Below are positions 10,090-19,541 of a stretch of DNA of 64,000 nucleotides, piece after piece. The DNA comes from Natrinema versiforme JCM 10478. GTDB lineage: Archaea > Halobacteriota > Halobacteria > Halobacteriales > Natrialbaceae. The stretch covers positions 62,001-126,000 of the forward strand of contig NZ_AOID01000045.1 of assembly GCF_000337195.1 (NCBI RefSeq). Direction: 5' to 3'. The translations under genes were made by a program, and so were the position numbers. Numbering within the stretch: position 1 is the stretch's first letter; each line of letters starts with the position of its first letter. The notes beneath the pieces are model-generated. The model saw nothing but the letters and a program-made list of their open reading frames with translations, ran no database searches and had not been told where the DNA came from.

Positions 10090-10389
10090 TACGCGTCTAT
10101 TGGCCCTGCAGCGCGTAAAACAGTTCCGCAACTGCCATCGGCGAAACCATCGTCGGACGCGACCGCGAGCGGGATGAACAGCGGTGATAGTGGCCCCGAT
10201 GCGTATCCGCGGTCACGGCCACAGGTTCGTCGCCGCGCTCGAGATTCGTAACCGCACTCGAGTCGCTCGAGCCGAGCGCGGGCCGGCTACCGAGGTCCCA
10301 ATTTGAATCCGGCGATACCGAGGGACGACTCAGTGTTCGATATCGGGGATACCGTTTTACCGTGGTGGAAGGTCACGCAATACAGAGAC
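10090..10389. promoter_or_regulatory. Divergent promoter region between alaS and the kinase-like gene
   Basis: 300 bp holding the alaS TATA-like element (10115-10120, reverse strand). On the forward strand a weak ACCGTTTTAC (10351-10360) lies about 34 nt before the GTG at 10390. No other gene is supported here. Confidence 0.45.
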
Positions 10390-12615
10390 GTGAACGGCGA
10401 CGGCACGAGCAACGCACCGGCGAACCCGCGACCGCGGACGGTCCTCTACGTGGCCGGCTCGGAGCGGACCGCAAGCGACGGCGCCGGAGAGCTCGAGGCC
10501 CACCCGTCGGGTCCGAAGCGGTCGGTCCACGCCGTCACCGCGGTCGAGCGAGTCCGGAGTTGGGCCCCGGAGGCCGACTGCGTGGTCTTCGCCGAGACGC
10601 CGACGACGGCGGCCGGCTCGACGCTGCTCGAGGTCGTCGACGCCTGCGGCGCGACGCCCGTGATCCTCTTTACCGAGTCGTCGTTCGCGCCGGCGGCCGC
10701 GCGGTCGACCGGGGGGATCGACGGCTACGTCCGCCGCGAGACCGACGACGCCGTCGCACACCTGATCGACGAGATCGAGTGGGTCTGCAGGGGCGAGAAC
10801 GGGACGACTGCCGACGCCGAGACCGAAACCGAACCGACGAAAGACGGCGCGAACGACGTGATCGCGATGGGCGGCAAGCGAGCGGCATCGGTCGGCGATC
10901 CGGCCGACTCGAGCGACCCAGCGGCCCGGCTCCTCGAGGCGGCCCCCGAACTGGCGGCCTGTCGCGATCGCGACAGGCTCTTCGAACTGCTGGTCCAGAG
11001 TGCAGCCGACGCCCTCGAGCGCGAGGCCTGTTGGCTGTCGACGGTTCACTTCGGGGAATTCACACCGCGAGCGACCGCGCCGACGGTGTCGGACGCCGAC
11101 CTCGAGGCGCTACCGCGTGAGGGACCGCTCGGCGATATCCTCCGAACGGGCAAGGCGCTGCAGATCGACGATCTCGCGGCCGACGACCGGCTGGCGGCCC
11201 CGCTCGAGGGGATCGCGTCGCTGTGCTGTGTTCCGGTCGGCGACGTGGGTATCCTCCAGGTCGCCGCCGAGGAGACGGCGGCATTCAACGAGGGCGACTG
11301 CGACCTACTCGCGACGTGGTGTCGCGCGGCCGCTGCAGTCCTCGAGCGGATCGACGCCGACGCGAACCGCGCCACGGCGCGCGAACGACTGCGCCGGGAG
11401 CGCGATCGGCTACAGACGGAACGGGATCGAGTAGCGAACGACCGGGACGAGATCGCCGCCGAGCGCGACCGGGTGGCAGCCGAACGCGACCGCATCCGGG
11501 CCCTGTTCGCGAACGTGCCGGAGCCGACAGTCCGGTACGAGATCGACGACGGACGGCCGATCGTCCGGACGGTCAACGACACCTTCGCCGCGGTCTTCGG
11601 CACCGATCCCGAGGCGATCGTCGGCGCGCCCGTCGACGAGGACACCGTCCCGCCGGGCCTCGAGACCCGGCGGGCGACCCTGCTCGAGTCGCTGCGAGCG
11701 GGCGAGCGCCGCCAGTTCGTCAGTCGCCGGGAGACCGTCGACGGCGTCCGCGAGTTCCTGCTGACGCTGGTGCCGGTCGAGACGGGCGCGGGCGGAGCCG
11801 CGGCGGCCGGCGAAGACGGGGCGGCGCAACCGCCCGATCACAACCCCGAGGGACTGATCGTCTACAGCGACGTGACCGAGGCGAACCGCCGGGAGCGGGA
11901 GGCCGCCGCCGCCGAAGCGCGCCTCGAGACGATCGCGGACCTGGTCGACGAGGACGTGCGAACGCCGCTGAACGTCGCCCGCGGCTACCTCGAGTTGGCC
12001 GCCGAAACCGGCGATCAGGAGCACTTCGCGGAGGTCGACGACGCACAGGAGCGGCTCCGCGAACTCGTCGATCAACTGGTTGCGATCGCCCGGCGGGACG
12101 ACGTACTCGTCGAGACCGAACCCGTCGCCGTCCACGACGTCGCGCGGCGGGCGTGGGTCGCCGTCGACACCGGCGACGCGCGGCTCGTCACTCGGGCGGC
12201 GAACGATCGCGTGCTCGAGGCGGACAAAGCGCGGCTGCGAGAGTTGTTCGAACACCTGCTGCAGGCTGTCGTCGAGGACGCAGGGAGCGATGATTTCGGC
12301 ACCGGACCCGGTGCGAACGACGCGGGCGGCGACGCCCCGATCGTCACCGTCGGCGCGACCGACGACGGCTTCTACGTCGCCCGGCACAGCACCGACGGCG
12401 ACGCCGCGACCGACGACGACGGGCTCGAGACGAACCCCGTCCCCGGCCGATTGGCCGCGGCCGACGGCACCGGGTTCGGGCTCGGCACCGTCGAGCGCAT
12501 CGCCGACGCGCACGGCTGGAGCGTCGGGGTCGCCGAGGACGACGATCGCGTCGCGTTCGCCTTCCGCGGCGTCGGCGATGGGGACGAAACTGATGCGGTG
12601 AAAAGCGACCGGTAG
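10390..12615 (+). CDS. Histidine-kinase-like sensor protein with degenerate kinase core
   Basis: 741-aa multidomain signalling protein without membrane segments. In order: a receiver-like N-terminal domain (TVLYVAGSE ... GATPVILFTESSFAP) without an obvious phospho-Asp, a GAF domain (about residues 170-320), an Arg/Glu-rich coiled coil (RERLRRERDRLQTERDRVAN), a PAS domain, and a HisKA/HATPase-like C terminus. The phospho-acceptor position reads DEDVRTPLNV where haloarchaeal kinases have HD(L)RNPLNV, so His is replaced by Glu (codon 11950-11952). The N-box asparagines are also missing (FEHLLQAVVED), while GTGFGLGTVERIADAHGW is kept. The GTG at 10390 is chosen; a TTG at 10303 would add 29 residues. 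Confidence 0.75.
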   Translation: MNGDGTSNAPANPRPRTVLYVAGSERTASDGAGELEAHPSGPKRSVHAVTAVERVRSWAPEADCVVFAETPTTAAGSTLLEVVDACGATPVILFTESSFAPAAARSTGGIDGYVRRETDDAVAHLIDEIEWVCRGENGTTADAETETEPTKDGANDVIAMGGKRAASVGDPADSSDPAARLLEAAPELAACRDRDRLFELLVQSAADALEREACWLSTVHFGEFTPRATAPTVSDADLEALPREGPLGDILRTGKALQIDDLAADDRLAAPLEGIASLCCVPVGDVGILQVAAEETAAFNEGDCDLLATWCRAAAAVLERIDADANRATARERLRRERDRLQTERDRVANDRDEIAAERDRVAAERDRIRALFANVPEPTVRYEIDDGRPIVRTVNDTFAAVFGTDPEAIVGAPVDEDTVPPGLETRRATLLESLRAGERRQFVSRRETVDGVREFLLTLVPVETGAGGAAAAGEDGAAQPPDHNPEGLIVYSDVTEANRREREAAAAEARLETIADLVDEDVRTPLNVARGYLELAAETGDQEHFAEVDDAQERLRELVDQLVAIARRDDVLVETEPVAVHDVARRAWVAVDTGDARLVTRAANDRVLEADKARLRELFEHLLQAVVEDAGSDDFGTGPGANDAGGDAPIVTVGATDDGFYVARHSTDGDAATDDDGLETNPVPGRLAAADGTGFGLGTVERIADAHGWSVGVAEDDDRVAFAFRGVGDGDETDAVKSDR

Positions 12616-12618
12616 CCG

Positions 12619-15600
12619 TCAGTTGTCTTCGTCGAGCGCAAGCGACGCCAACATCGCCTCGAGTTGCAGGCGTTCGTTCGCGCCCTCGGTGATCCGGAAG
12701 TCCACCTCGCCGAGTCGCTCGAGCAGTCGCACCGTCGCCTGCTCGGGGATGTCGAACTCCCACGCGGAGCGGTGGAGCTGATCGATAACGTCGCCGCCGG
12801 CGAGGCCGCGCTCGGTCAGCAGGTCCTCCAGGGCGGCGCGGGCGGCGGTGAAGTCGCCCTCGATGGCGTGGTCGACCATCGCCTCGACTTCCTCGGGGCG
12901 GGCGGTCGCGGTGATCGCGAAGACGGTCTCCTCGTCGACGGTTTCGCCCATCACCGCGGCGGCCTGCAAGGCGTTGATCGCCTTCCGCATGTCGCCGTCG
13001 GCGGCGTAGATGAGGGCGTCGACGCCGTCGTCGGTGACCGCGATGTCCTGATCGGCAGCGATCTCGCGGACCTGCGCCTCGATGGCGTCGTCGGTCAGTT
13101 CGGTAAAGCGGAAGACCGCACAGCGAGACTGGATGGGATCGATGATCTGGCTCGAGTAGTTACACGAGAGGATAAAGCGCGTGTTGTTAGAGAACTGCTC
13201 CATCGTCCGACGCAGCGCGGATTGGGCATCAGACGTGAGGGCGTCGGCCTCGTCCAAGAAGATGATGCGGTGGTCGTAGCCGCCGAACGAAGAGCGCGCG
13301 AAGTCCTTGATCCGATCGCGGACGACGTCGATCCCGCGCTGGTCGGAGGCGTTCAGCTCGAGGAAGTTCTCGCGCCAGTCGTCGTCGTAGACCTCGCGGG
13401 CGATCGCCTGCGCGGCCGTGGTGTTGTGCATGACCGTCGGCACGTCACCGGCGACGTAGTTTCGCGTTCCAGGTACTGTGAGGTCGTAGACGCGTTGTTC
13501 ACTCTGTACTTGCTCGACGTTCGTCACCCGATCAAAGTAGAGCGTTCCGCGGGAGAGTCGATCGAGTTCGACGATCCGTTCGACAACCGCCATCGAACAC
13601 ATCTCGCCAGCGACCTCGAGGATTCGGTCGGCAACGGTTTCGAACCGCGGCAGCGACGCGAGATCGTGATCGCCGTTTTCGATGAGATTTCGGACCTCCG
13701 TACCAAGCAGTTCTGTGCCCTCCGCGATTCGGTTATCCGAAACGCCGAGCGCGTCGATTGCGTTTCGCAGCGACTCCTGAACGGAACGGATATCCGGCGT
13801 AGCGGACCGTGCCTCGAGCGTGGCGAGTAACTCACCCGCTCGACTCGCAGTCGGGGAGCGGCGTCCGTTCGCATATTCGAGCAGTCGGTCAGTCCGAATT
13901 TCCGTCGCAGATTCGACCTCTTTTCGCATCTCGAGCGGCTCCAGCGCATCACGCTCGCTGACCCACGTCGTCGGAACGGCACTCACCGATCGAATAGCAG
14001 AGCGTACCTGCTCGATATCTTGCTCGACCTGCTGTGCCGCCTCGAGTCGATCGGACGCCGCCTCGAGAACCCGATCGATGTCCTCGAGCGCGGCTTCTCG
14101 ACCGGGGTTGTCGGGGTTCAGGGTGTCGGTCACCAGCGGTTCTTTCTGCAGCGCGAGCGTTCGACAGAGATCGTCGATAGCCGCCTGCGCGGGCATGGTA
14201 TCGTGATTCGGATTTCCGGTGCCCGCAGTCGCGTTGGCGAGCCGCTCTCGTTTGTGATCGATAGTGAATCCGACGGCGTCTTCGAATTTCGAGAGCGCCG
14301 AGATGCCTGATATGTACAGCGCGTGGTATTCCCGTTTCGGTCCGGAGCCGTTCGTTGCCGTCTTCTCAACGCGTTTCCGGCGCGTTGGAACGCCGAACGA
14401 GGCGAGCAGATACGAACAGAGCGTAATTACCGACTCGTCTTTCTGCGTCAGTTCGATCGTCCCTTGATCCGCGACGTGCGCTTCGGAATCGAAGACCGCC
14501 CGCAGGAACGCCGTTCGAACGTCGTCCGAAGCGTGAACGAGGATCGAACCGGCGGTTGAGTCCGCCGAATCGTCGAAAACATCGAAGCAGGACTCGAGGA
14601 AGTGATGAAGGGACTTCGTCCGGAGTTCGACGTACGGCACGTCTTTCTGCACGCCCCGGGTCGTTTCGACACCGAACAGTTTCCGTGCGGTACGTTCGAA
14701 CGCCTCACGGAGCGCATCGTCCGTATTATAGAACTTGATTCGGCCGTTATCGATCCGCGCTTCGCTGATTGTGAGTCCGACGAAACGCGCCAGTTCCGGC
14801 GTGAGTTCCCACGGCGGCGTGATCGGACTGGACCGTTTGTTGTACGGCGTGACGTACTGTACGGCTTCGACGTTGGCTCGAAGCTCGGATTCTGAAACAT
14901 CGAGCGACCGGAGATACGCAAGCGAACAGGTTACCGACGGCTCCTCGAGATCAATCGAGACGTCTCGTGCGTAATTCTGCGCTGTCTGACGAGTGATATC
15001 GTATTCGGCGGCGATCTCGGCGACCGAATAGCCTCGTCGACGGCAACCAATAACTGTCTTCTTCTGTCCGACGTAATTCTCTTCGGCTGGAATTTCGTAC
15101 CGCTCGGCGAACGATTCCGAGACGGTGACGAACGTTCTGTCGCCGTCCATCGACGAGAGCCAGTCGAGCGATGCGGATGTGTCGTCAGCAGCGAGTGGCG
15201 TTTCCAGTGGCCGCGCGAGACGTTCGTCGCCGGACAGCGTTCCGGCCTCCTGCCACTCGAGGCCCGTCTCGTCGGCCACGAGAAGTTTGTGTTCCGGCGT
15301 GACCGTGAACTCGTTTCCGTCTCGCGTTGTAATCGAGACGAGATCGGTCGCTTCCTTCGAGAAGACGTGCGACGGGGAGACGTATTCGAACGAACCGTCG
15401 TTGTCGTACGTCAGGATCTCGAGGTCGTCGTCCGGCGTTCCGAATCCGTCGACATCACCGACGACGGTGGAGATCGGAGCGACACCATCGTTCGTCAGCA
15501 CCGGTGTCTCCCCAGTGACACACTTCCCCGTCCCGGCCGGTCCCGCGAACATGAGATGGGGGAGATCGTCCTGCTCGACGTACCGTTGGAGCCGCGGAAC

Positions 15601-15711
15601 GATGTCCTCGTGGCCCTTGATCTCGTCGAGGCGCTCCGGTCGATACTTCTCGATCCAGACTTCGGTCTTCCCGGGTGTGGGCTCCGCCGCCTCGGCGTCG
15701 GCCTCGCTCAT
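12619..15711 (-). CDS. rfcS: Replication factor C small subunit containing an intein
   Basis: RFC small subunit of the clamp loader that opens PCNA at primer-template junctions. The 1030-residue precursor contains a 700-residue intein (13423-15522) in the Walker A motif: extein GPAGTGK, then intein, then [10 protein letters not shown]. The spliced protein would be 330 aa, the usual size. Walker B is [10 protein letters not shown] and the arginine-finger motif is [20 protein letters not shown]. The C-terminal collar follows. The ATG at 15711 gives [15 protein letters not shown]. Splicing is obligatory because the intein splits the nucleotide-binding loop. The upstream neighbour is a divergent membrane protein gene. 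Confidence 0.97.
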   Translation of the reverse strand: MSEADAEAAEPTPGKTEVWIEKYRPERLDEIKGHEDIVPRLQRYVEQDDLPHLMFAGPAGTGKCVTGETPVLTNDGVAPISTVVGDVDGFGTPDDDLEILTYDNDGSFEYVSPSHVFSKEATDLVSITTRDGNEFTVTPEHKLLVADETGLEWQEAGTLSGDERLARPLETPLAADDTSASLDWLSSMDGDRTFVTVSESFAERYEIPAEENYVGQKKTVIGCRRRGYSVAEIAAEYDITRQTAQNYARDVSIDLEEPSVTCSLAYLRSLDVSESELRANVEAVQYVTPYNKRSSPITPPWELTPELARFVGLTISEARIDNGRIKFYNTDDALREAFERTARKLFGVETTRGVQKDVPYVELRTKSLHHFLESCFDVFDDSADSTAGSILVHASDDVRTAFLRAVFDSEAHVADQGTIELTQKDESVITLCSYLLASFGVPTRRKRVEKTATNGSGPKREYHALYISGISALSKFEDAVGFTIDHKRERLANATAGTGNPNHDTMPAQAAIDDLCRTLALQKEPLVTDTLNPDNPGREAALEDIDRVLEAASDRLEAAQQVEQDIEQVRSAIRSVSAVPTTWVSERDALEPLEMRKEVESATEIRTDRLLEYANGRRSPTASRAGELLATLEARSATPDIRSVQESLRNAIDALGVSDNRIAEGTELLGTEVRNLIENGDHDLASLPRFETVADRILEVAGEMCSMAVVERIVELDRLSRGTLYFDRVTNVEQVQSEQRVYDLTVPGTRNYVAGDVPTVMHNTTAAQAIAREVYDDDWRENFLELNASDQRGIDVVRDRIKDFARSSFGGYDHRIIFLDEADALTSDAQSALRRTMEQFSNNTRFILSCNYSSQIIDPIQSRCAVFRFTELTDDAIEAQVREIAADQDIAVTDDGVDALIYAADGDMRKAINALQAAAVMGETVDEETVFAITATARPEEVEAMVDHAIEGDFTAARAALEDLLTERGLAGGDVIDQLHRSAWEFDIPEQATVRLLERLGEVDFRITEGANERLQLEAMLASLALDEDN
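13423..15522 (-). mobile_element. Intein with LAGLIDADG-type homing endonuclease domain, in RfcS Walker A
   Basis: The 700-residue intein begins with Cys ([10 protein letters not shown], block A), has block [10 protein letters not shown] (TxxH), and ends with [13 protein letters not shown]; the next extein residue is Thr, so it is a normal class 1 intein. The central part has two LAGLIDADG-like helices, [14 protein letters not shown] and [12 protein letters not shown], each with an acidic residue near the usual position, so endonuclease activity is possible but unproven. An HTH-like segment ([20 protein letters not shown]) lies between splicing block B and the endonuclease. A long helical region of about 200 residues after the second motif is an unusual extra, making this a large intein. 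Confidence 0.93.
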
Positions 15712-15875
15712 ACTGGCCGAAGGTGCGGCCGGAAGATAAATCGCCCGAAGGTCGCTCCCCGACAGAGCGGCCGCGGGTTCGGTCCCGTCGCGAACGGATC
15801 ACGCACCCTGACGGTTTCTGCACCGGAAGTCGTGGTGGCGGCTTTTACACCCTGCTCGAGGAAGGACTAGCTGCA

Positions 15876-16976
15876 ATGGTTGCAAATATCACACGATCGC
15901 GGATCGCTGTCGCGGCACTGGTCATCCTCCTGATCTGTGGGACCGTCCCGGCGACGGTGGCGGCACAGACTGACGGGCAGACCGGTGGCACGGTCGTCGT
16001 CGAGGAGGGCGAAACGGTCGACAGCCTCGAGGCGTTCGGCGGGAGCGTCATCGTCCGCGGCACCGTCACCGGCGACGTCAGCGCGGTCGGGGGCGACGTG
16101 CGGATCGAAACCACGGGCGAGGTTGGCGGCGACCTCGAGGCCGCCGGCGGGAGCGTGACCATCGCCGGCAGCGTCGACGGCGACGTGGAGATCGGTGCGG
16201 GGAGTCTCACGATCACCGAATCGGGCACCGTCGGCGACAGTTTGATGGCCGGCGTCGGAAGCGCGACGATCGACGGCACGATCGAGGGCGACGCCGAAAT
16301 CGGTGCCGAGACGATCCGGCTGGGCGAGAGCGCGTCGATCGCGGGCGATCTGCGCTACGACGGCGACCTCGAGGGCAACACCGACGCAGTCGCGGGCGAG
16401 ATCGAAGAGGACGCCTCGCTCGGCGTCGACGTCGCGCCGACGATCCAACCGTTCGCGTCGTGGTTGTTCGCGGCCTACGTCCTCGCGGTGAACCTGCTGA
16501 TCGGGGCCGTGTTGCTTGCGCTGTTCCCGCGGTTCTCCGACGGCGTCGCCGACCGCGTCGCGTCGGGGCCGCTCCGCTCGGGACTGGTCGGACTGGGTGT
16601 CCTGATCGGGGTTCCCGTGCTCTTGGTCGCGCTCGCGATCACCGTCGTCGGCATTCCGCTGTCGCTGATCGGCGGCTTCGCGTTCGGCCTGTTGCTCTGG
16701 ATCGGCGTCATCTACGGTCGCTTCGCCATCGCCGCGTGGCTCCTCTCGCTGGTCGGCCTGGGCAACCGCTGGCTCGCGCTCGTCGTCGGGCTGGTCGCCG
16801 GTGCCCTCCTCGGTCGGCTCCCGATACCGATCGTCGGCGACGCGATCAACCTGCTCGTCCTCCTGCTCGGCCTCGGCGCGCTCGCTCGCGGGCTGGTCGG
16901 CCACTGGCGGGCCGCCCGAAATCGCGAGCAGGACAGACCCGTCGGTCCCGGTCCGGACGAACGGACCGCAGACTGA
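15876..16976 (+). CDS. Membrane protein with bactofilin-like repeat domain
   Basis: 366-aa protein. A signal-type hydrophobic helix (about residues 8-30, IAVAALVILLICGTVPATVA) is followed by a beta-helical, polymer-forming repeat region (about 37-175) with repeated G-x-V-x-GDV/GDL units, the pattern of the bactofilin/polymer-forming cytoskeletal family. The C-terminal half has about five membrane helices rich in Gly/Leu/Val. The repeats would be outside the membrane. Function is unknown; cell-surface assembly or envelope shape is a reasonable guess. It is divergent from rfcS and followed by samp2 after 56 nt. Confidence 0.75.
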   Translation: MVANITRSRIAVAALVILLICGTVPATVAAQTDGQTGGTVVVEEGETVDSLEAFGGSVIVRGTVTGDVSAVGGDVRIETTGEVGGDLEAAGGSVTIAGSVDGDVEIGAGSLTITESGTVGDSLMAGVGSATIDGTIEGDAEIGAETIRLGESASIAGDLRYDGDLEGNTDAVAGEIEEDASLGVDVAPTIQPFASWLFAAYVLAVNLLIGAVLLALFPRFSDGVADRVASGPLRSGLVGLGVLIGVPVLLVALAITVVGIPLSLIGGFAFGLLLWIGVIYGRFAIAAWLLSLVGLGNRWLALVVGLVAGALLGRLPIPIVGDAINLLVLLLGLGALARGLVGHWRAARNREQDRPVGPGPDERTAD

Positions 16977-17032
16977 GAGGGGCCGCGATCCTCGAGCGAT
17001 GCGCTCAAGGCCGCGCTCGCGCAAGGCGAGGT

Positions 17033-17320
17033 ATGCACGTCACCGTCGACGTCAAGGGCGAGGACACCTACGAACTCGATCTCGAGGCGGTGGCGGGAGC
17101 CGCGGCCGCCGGCGCTGACACCGCTGGCGGGGTCGGCGACGCCGATGGCGACGATACCAGCGGTCCCGACGGCGCGACGCCGACCTACGCGGACCTGCTG
17201 CGCGAAGTCGACCTGAGCCCCCACGAGGTCAGTGTCCTCGTCGACGGTCGTCCGGTCCCCGAGGACCAGCCCGTCGAGAGCGACCACGTGACGGTGCTCC
17301 GGCTGATCAAGGGCGGGTGA
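17033..17320 (+). CDS. samp2: Ubiquitin-like small archaeal modifier protein SAMP2, with enlarged loop
   Basis: 95-aa beta-grasp protein ending in LIKGG. Its C-terminal half YADLLREVDLSPHEVSVLVDGRPVPEDQ matches the Haloferax SAMP2 pattern very closely. SAMP2 is activated by the E1 UbaA at its Gly-Gly end and is used both for lysine conjugation and for tRNA 2-thiolation. Known SAMP2 proteins are about 66 aa; here about 29 additional Ala/Gly/Asp-rich residues (about 20-49) sit between the first beta hairpin and the helix. The ATG at 17033 gives MHVTVDVKGEDTYELD. Sampylation targets and processing need no other gene in this window. Confidence 0.88.
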   Translation: MHVTVDVKGEDTYELDLEAVAGAAAAGADTAGGVGDADGDDTSGPDGATPTYADLLREVDLSPHEVSVLVDGRPVPEDQPVESDHVTVLRLIKGG

Positions 17321-17339
17321 GACCGGCGAGTCACGCGGC

Positions 17340-17377
17340 GATACGACCGCGTCGCGAATTTGTTCGCGTTTCGTATC
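17340..17377 (+). terminator. Nested hairpin downstream of samp2
   Basis: Outer arms GATACGA (17340-17346) and TCGTATC (17371-17377) enclose inner arms CGCGAA (17353-17358) and TTCGCG (17363-17368) with a TTTG loop. It follows the samp2 stop by 19 nt. A terminator or mRNA 3'-end structure is likely, but there is no following T-run. Confidence 0.45.
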
Positions 17378-17446
17378 CGAACCGGCTCGAGATCCCTCTC
17401 TGCTGTACGTACCGTTCGTTGGGAGACGGGAGAACACAGTGGTATT

Positions 17447-17467
17447 CTCGGATCGCGGTGATCCGAG
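17447..17467. terminator. Hairpin between converging samp2 and BCCT genes
   Basis: Perfect arms CTCGGATC (17447-17454) and GATCCGAG (17460-17467) with a 5-nt loop. It lies 54 nt after the BCCT stop on the reverse strand and could end transcription from either side. Confidence 0.4.
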
Positions 17468-17521
17468 ACGAAACGAGAACGGCGACTGCAGGCCGATCGT
17501 ATCGCCGTCCGACGCCCGCAG

Positions 17522-19153
17522 TTAGTCGTCGTCGGAGGCGGCCGAGCCGGTCGGCGTGGTCGATCGATCCTCCTCGTGTAAGAAGACCGCCCGACGGCTG
17601 CCGAAGACCCAGATCATGACGCCGACGGCGATCAGCGTGATGATCGCGAAGGGACCGCCGGCGATGATCGCGGCCTGTTGTAACGCGGTGGTGCCGCCGG
17701 CGACCATCAACAGCGAGGCCAGCGTCCCCATGAGAACGCTCCAGATGACCCGGTTGATCGTCGACGGCTTCTCCTTGCCGCCGGTGGTGAGCATCCCCAG
17801 CGCGAGCGTCGAGGAGTCCGCCGACGTCACGAAAAAGGTCGTCACCAGCACCAGGAAGAGCGCGGTGAGCAACTGGCCGGCCGGCAGCGCTTCGAACAGC
17901 GGGTAGCCGGCGACGGCCTCCTCGAAGCCCCACGCCTCGAGCGTGCCGAGGATGTCGGCCTGCCCGCTCGATTGCAGGAAGATCGAGGTCCCGCCCATCG
18001 TCGCGAACCACGGGATCGTGATGGCCGTCGAGGCGACGACGCCGGTGGCGGCGACCTGCCGGACGGTTCGCCCGCGGGAAATGCGGGCGATGAAGAGGCC
18101 GACGAACGGAGCCCACGAGAACCACCACGCCCAGTAGAAGACGGTCCACGCGCCGACGAAGCCGGCGTCGGCACCCTGTCCGCCGGTCTCGCTCGCGCCC
18201 ATGAAGAAGCTCATCGAGATGAACTCGTTGACGTACGCCCCCAGCGCTTGGGTGCCGACGGTCATGATGTACACCGTCGGCCCGAGGATGAACGCCGCGA
18301 CCGTCAGGACGACAAACAGCCCCATGTTGAAGTACGAAATGCGGCGGATCCCTTTCTCGACGCCGAGCGCGACCGAGATCGTAAAGGCCACCGTCAGCCC
18401 CGTGATCACGAGCACCGTGCCGGCGTCGCCGAAGGAGACCCCGGCGGCGTACTCGAGGCCGACGAGGAACTGATTGCCGACCAGTCCGAGCGTCGTCGCG
18501 ATGCCGCCGATCGTGGCGAAGACGGCGAGGATGTCAACGAGTTTCGCCCACGGGCTGTCGAGGTTGTCGAACCCGATGATCGGGCCGATGATCGTCGAGA
18601 TGCGCAGCGGCGCGTCCCGGCGGTAGGCGAAGTAGGCGATCGGGATCGCCACGATCACGTAGGCCGACCACGCCGAGAGCCCCCAGTGGAAGAACGTGTA
18701 CTGGAGCGCGCTGACGGCGGCACCCGTCGACTCGGCTTCGACACCCGAAAACGGCGAGGGCGTCGAGTAGTGGAAGATCGCCTCCGCCGGCCCCCAGAAA
18801 ACGATACCGGCGGCGATCCCCGCGGAGTACAACATCGCGAAGTACCCGAGGAAGCTGAACTCGGGCTCTTCGTCGTCCTTTCCCAGCTTGATATTGCCCC
18901 ACGGGCCGAAGATGAGGTACAACACGAACGCCACGAGGGCGAACATCGACACGAGATACGCCCAGCCGAAACTCGTCCACAGGAACTCGTTTGTCCCCTC
19001 CATGATCTCGAGCGTTCGACTCTCCCGGAAGAGAAACGCCACGACGACTAACGCGGCGACGACGAAGCCGACCCCGAAGACGACGGGATCGAGCTCGTCG
19101 AGAAAGGTACGGATCGGTCCGGTTTCGTCGGTCGTGCGGTCGGTCTCGCTCAT
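17522..19153 (-). CDS. BCCT-family (betaine/choline/carnitine-type) transporter
   Basis: 543-aa secondary carrier with about 12 membrane helices and short acidic cytoplasmic ends. BCCT carriers import quaternary ammonium compounds such as glycine betaine, normally with Na+ or H+, for osmoprotection or as nutrients. The family signature is FYWAWWFSWAPFVGLFIARI followed by SRGRTVRQ, containing the tryptophan-rich substrate helix; GIAAGIVFWGPAEAIFHY is the usual glycine-rich early helix. The short C-terminal tail has no long osmosensory extension. The ATG at 19153 overlaps (ATGA) the stop of a possible 41-codon upstream frame. The exact substrate cannot be read from sequence. Confidence 0.92.
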   Translation of the reverse strand: MSETDRTTDETGPIRTFLDELDPVVFGVGFVVAALVVVAFLFRESRTLEIMEGTNEFLWTSFGWAYLVSMFALVAFVLYLIFGPWGNIKLGKDDEEPEFSFLGYFAMLYSAGIAAGIVFWGPAEAIFHYSTPSPFSGVEAESTGAAVSALQYTFFHWGLSAWSAYVIVAIPIAYFAYRRDAPLRISTIIGPIIGFDNLDSPWAKLVDILAVFATIGGIATTLGLVGNQFLVGLEYAAGVSFGDAGTVLVITGLTVAFTISVALGVEKGIRRISYFNMGLFVVLTVAAFILGPTVYIMTVGTQALGAYVNEFISMSFFMGASETGGQGADAGFVGAWTVFYWAWWFSWAPFVGLFIARISRGRTVRQVAATGVVASTAITIPWFATMGGTSIFLQSSGQADILGTLEAWGFEEAVAGYPLFEALPAGQLLTALFLVLVTTFFVTSADSSTLALGMLTTGGKEKPSTINRVIWSVLMGTLASLLMVAGGTTALQQAAIIAGGPFAIITLIAVGVMIWVFGSRRAVFLHEEDRSTTPTGSAASDDD

Positions 19154-19275
19154 GAGGGATCACGCGCCTGTGGCGTTCCAACGGCGGTCGTGATCGATTC
19201 AGTCATACTCGCTGACGGGCAGACGACCGCACCGTCGCCCCGTGACGGCACCGATTCCGCGTCGTGCCTTTCCAT
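19150..19275 (-). CDS. Possible 41-aa leader peptide upstream of the BCCT gene
   Basis: A short frame starting MERHDAESVPSRGDGAV and ending so that its TGA overlaps the BCCT ATG (ATGA), an arrangement typical of translational coupling. A TATA-like element lies about 50 nt upstream at 19322-19329. There is no recognisable domain, and the frame may be chance in a GC-rich genome. Confidence 0.28.
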   Translation of the reverse strand: MERHDAESVPSRGDGAVVCPSASMTESITTAVGTPQARDPS

Positions 19276-19541
19276 GATGACATGCACCACGGGGTAAGAT
19301 AACAAGTGTATCAATCAACGTTTATCTTAATAATCGGTGCCGCTTTTATACCCAGGACCGAACACGTTAGCGCGCCGGACGGTGTCGGTGCCGAAACGAG
19401 ATCCGGCAGCGAGCGCGCTCGAGCCAGACGGGTCTGCCGGCATGTCGTACGCCTCGAGTAAGGCCGTGGCCGACTCGTCCCACTGCGAGGTCTCCCGGCC
19501 GCCCGAATCGGAGCACTCCGCGCCGGGTTCGTCCTGTCGCG
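19154..19541. promoter_or_regulatory. Long leader/promoter region upstream of the BCCT gene
   Basis: 388 bp between two same-strand genes. On the reverse strand an inverted repeat TAAGATAA (19295-19302) / TTATCTTA (19322-19329) overlaps the best TATA-like element (TTATTAAGATAA), about 150 nt before the BCCT start. A 41-codon frame (19150-19275) lies in the leader. No other gene is supported. Confidence 0.45.

Noticed and set aside
7675-10251. 858-codon open frame antisense to alaS
   Set aside because: It mirrors the alaS codons, and its product is Val/Asp/Leu-rich with no domain; long antisense frames are common at high GC.
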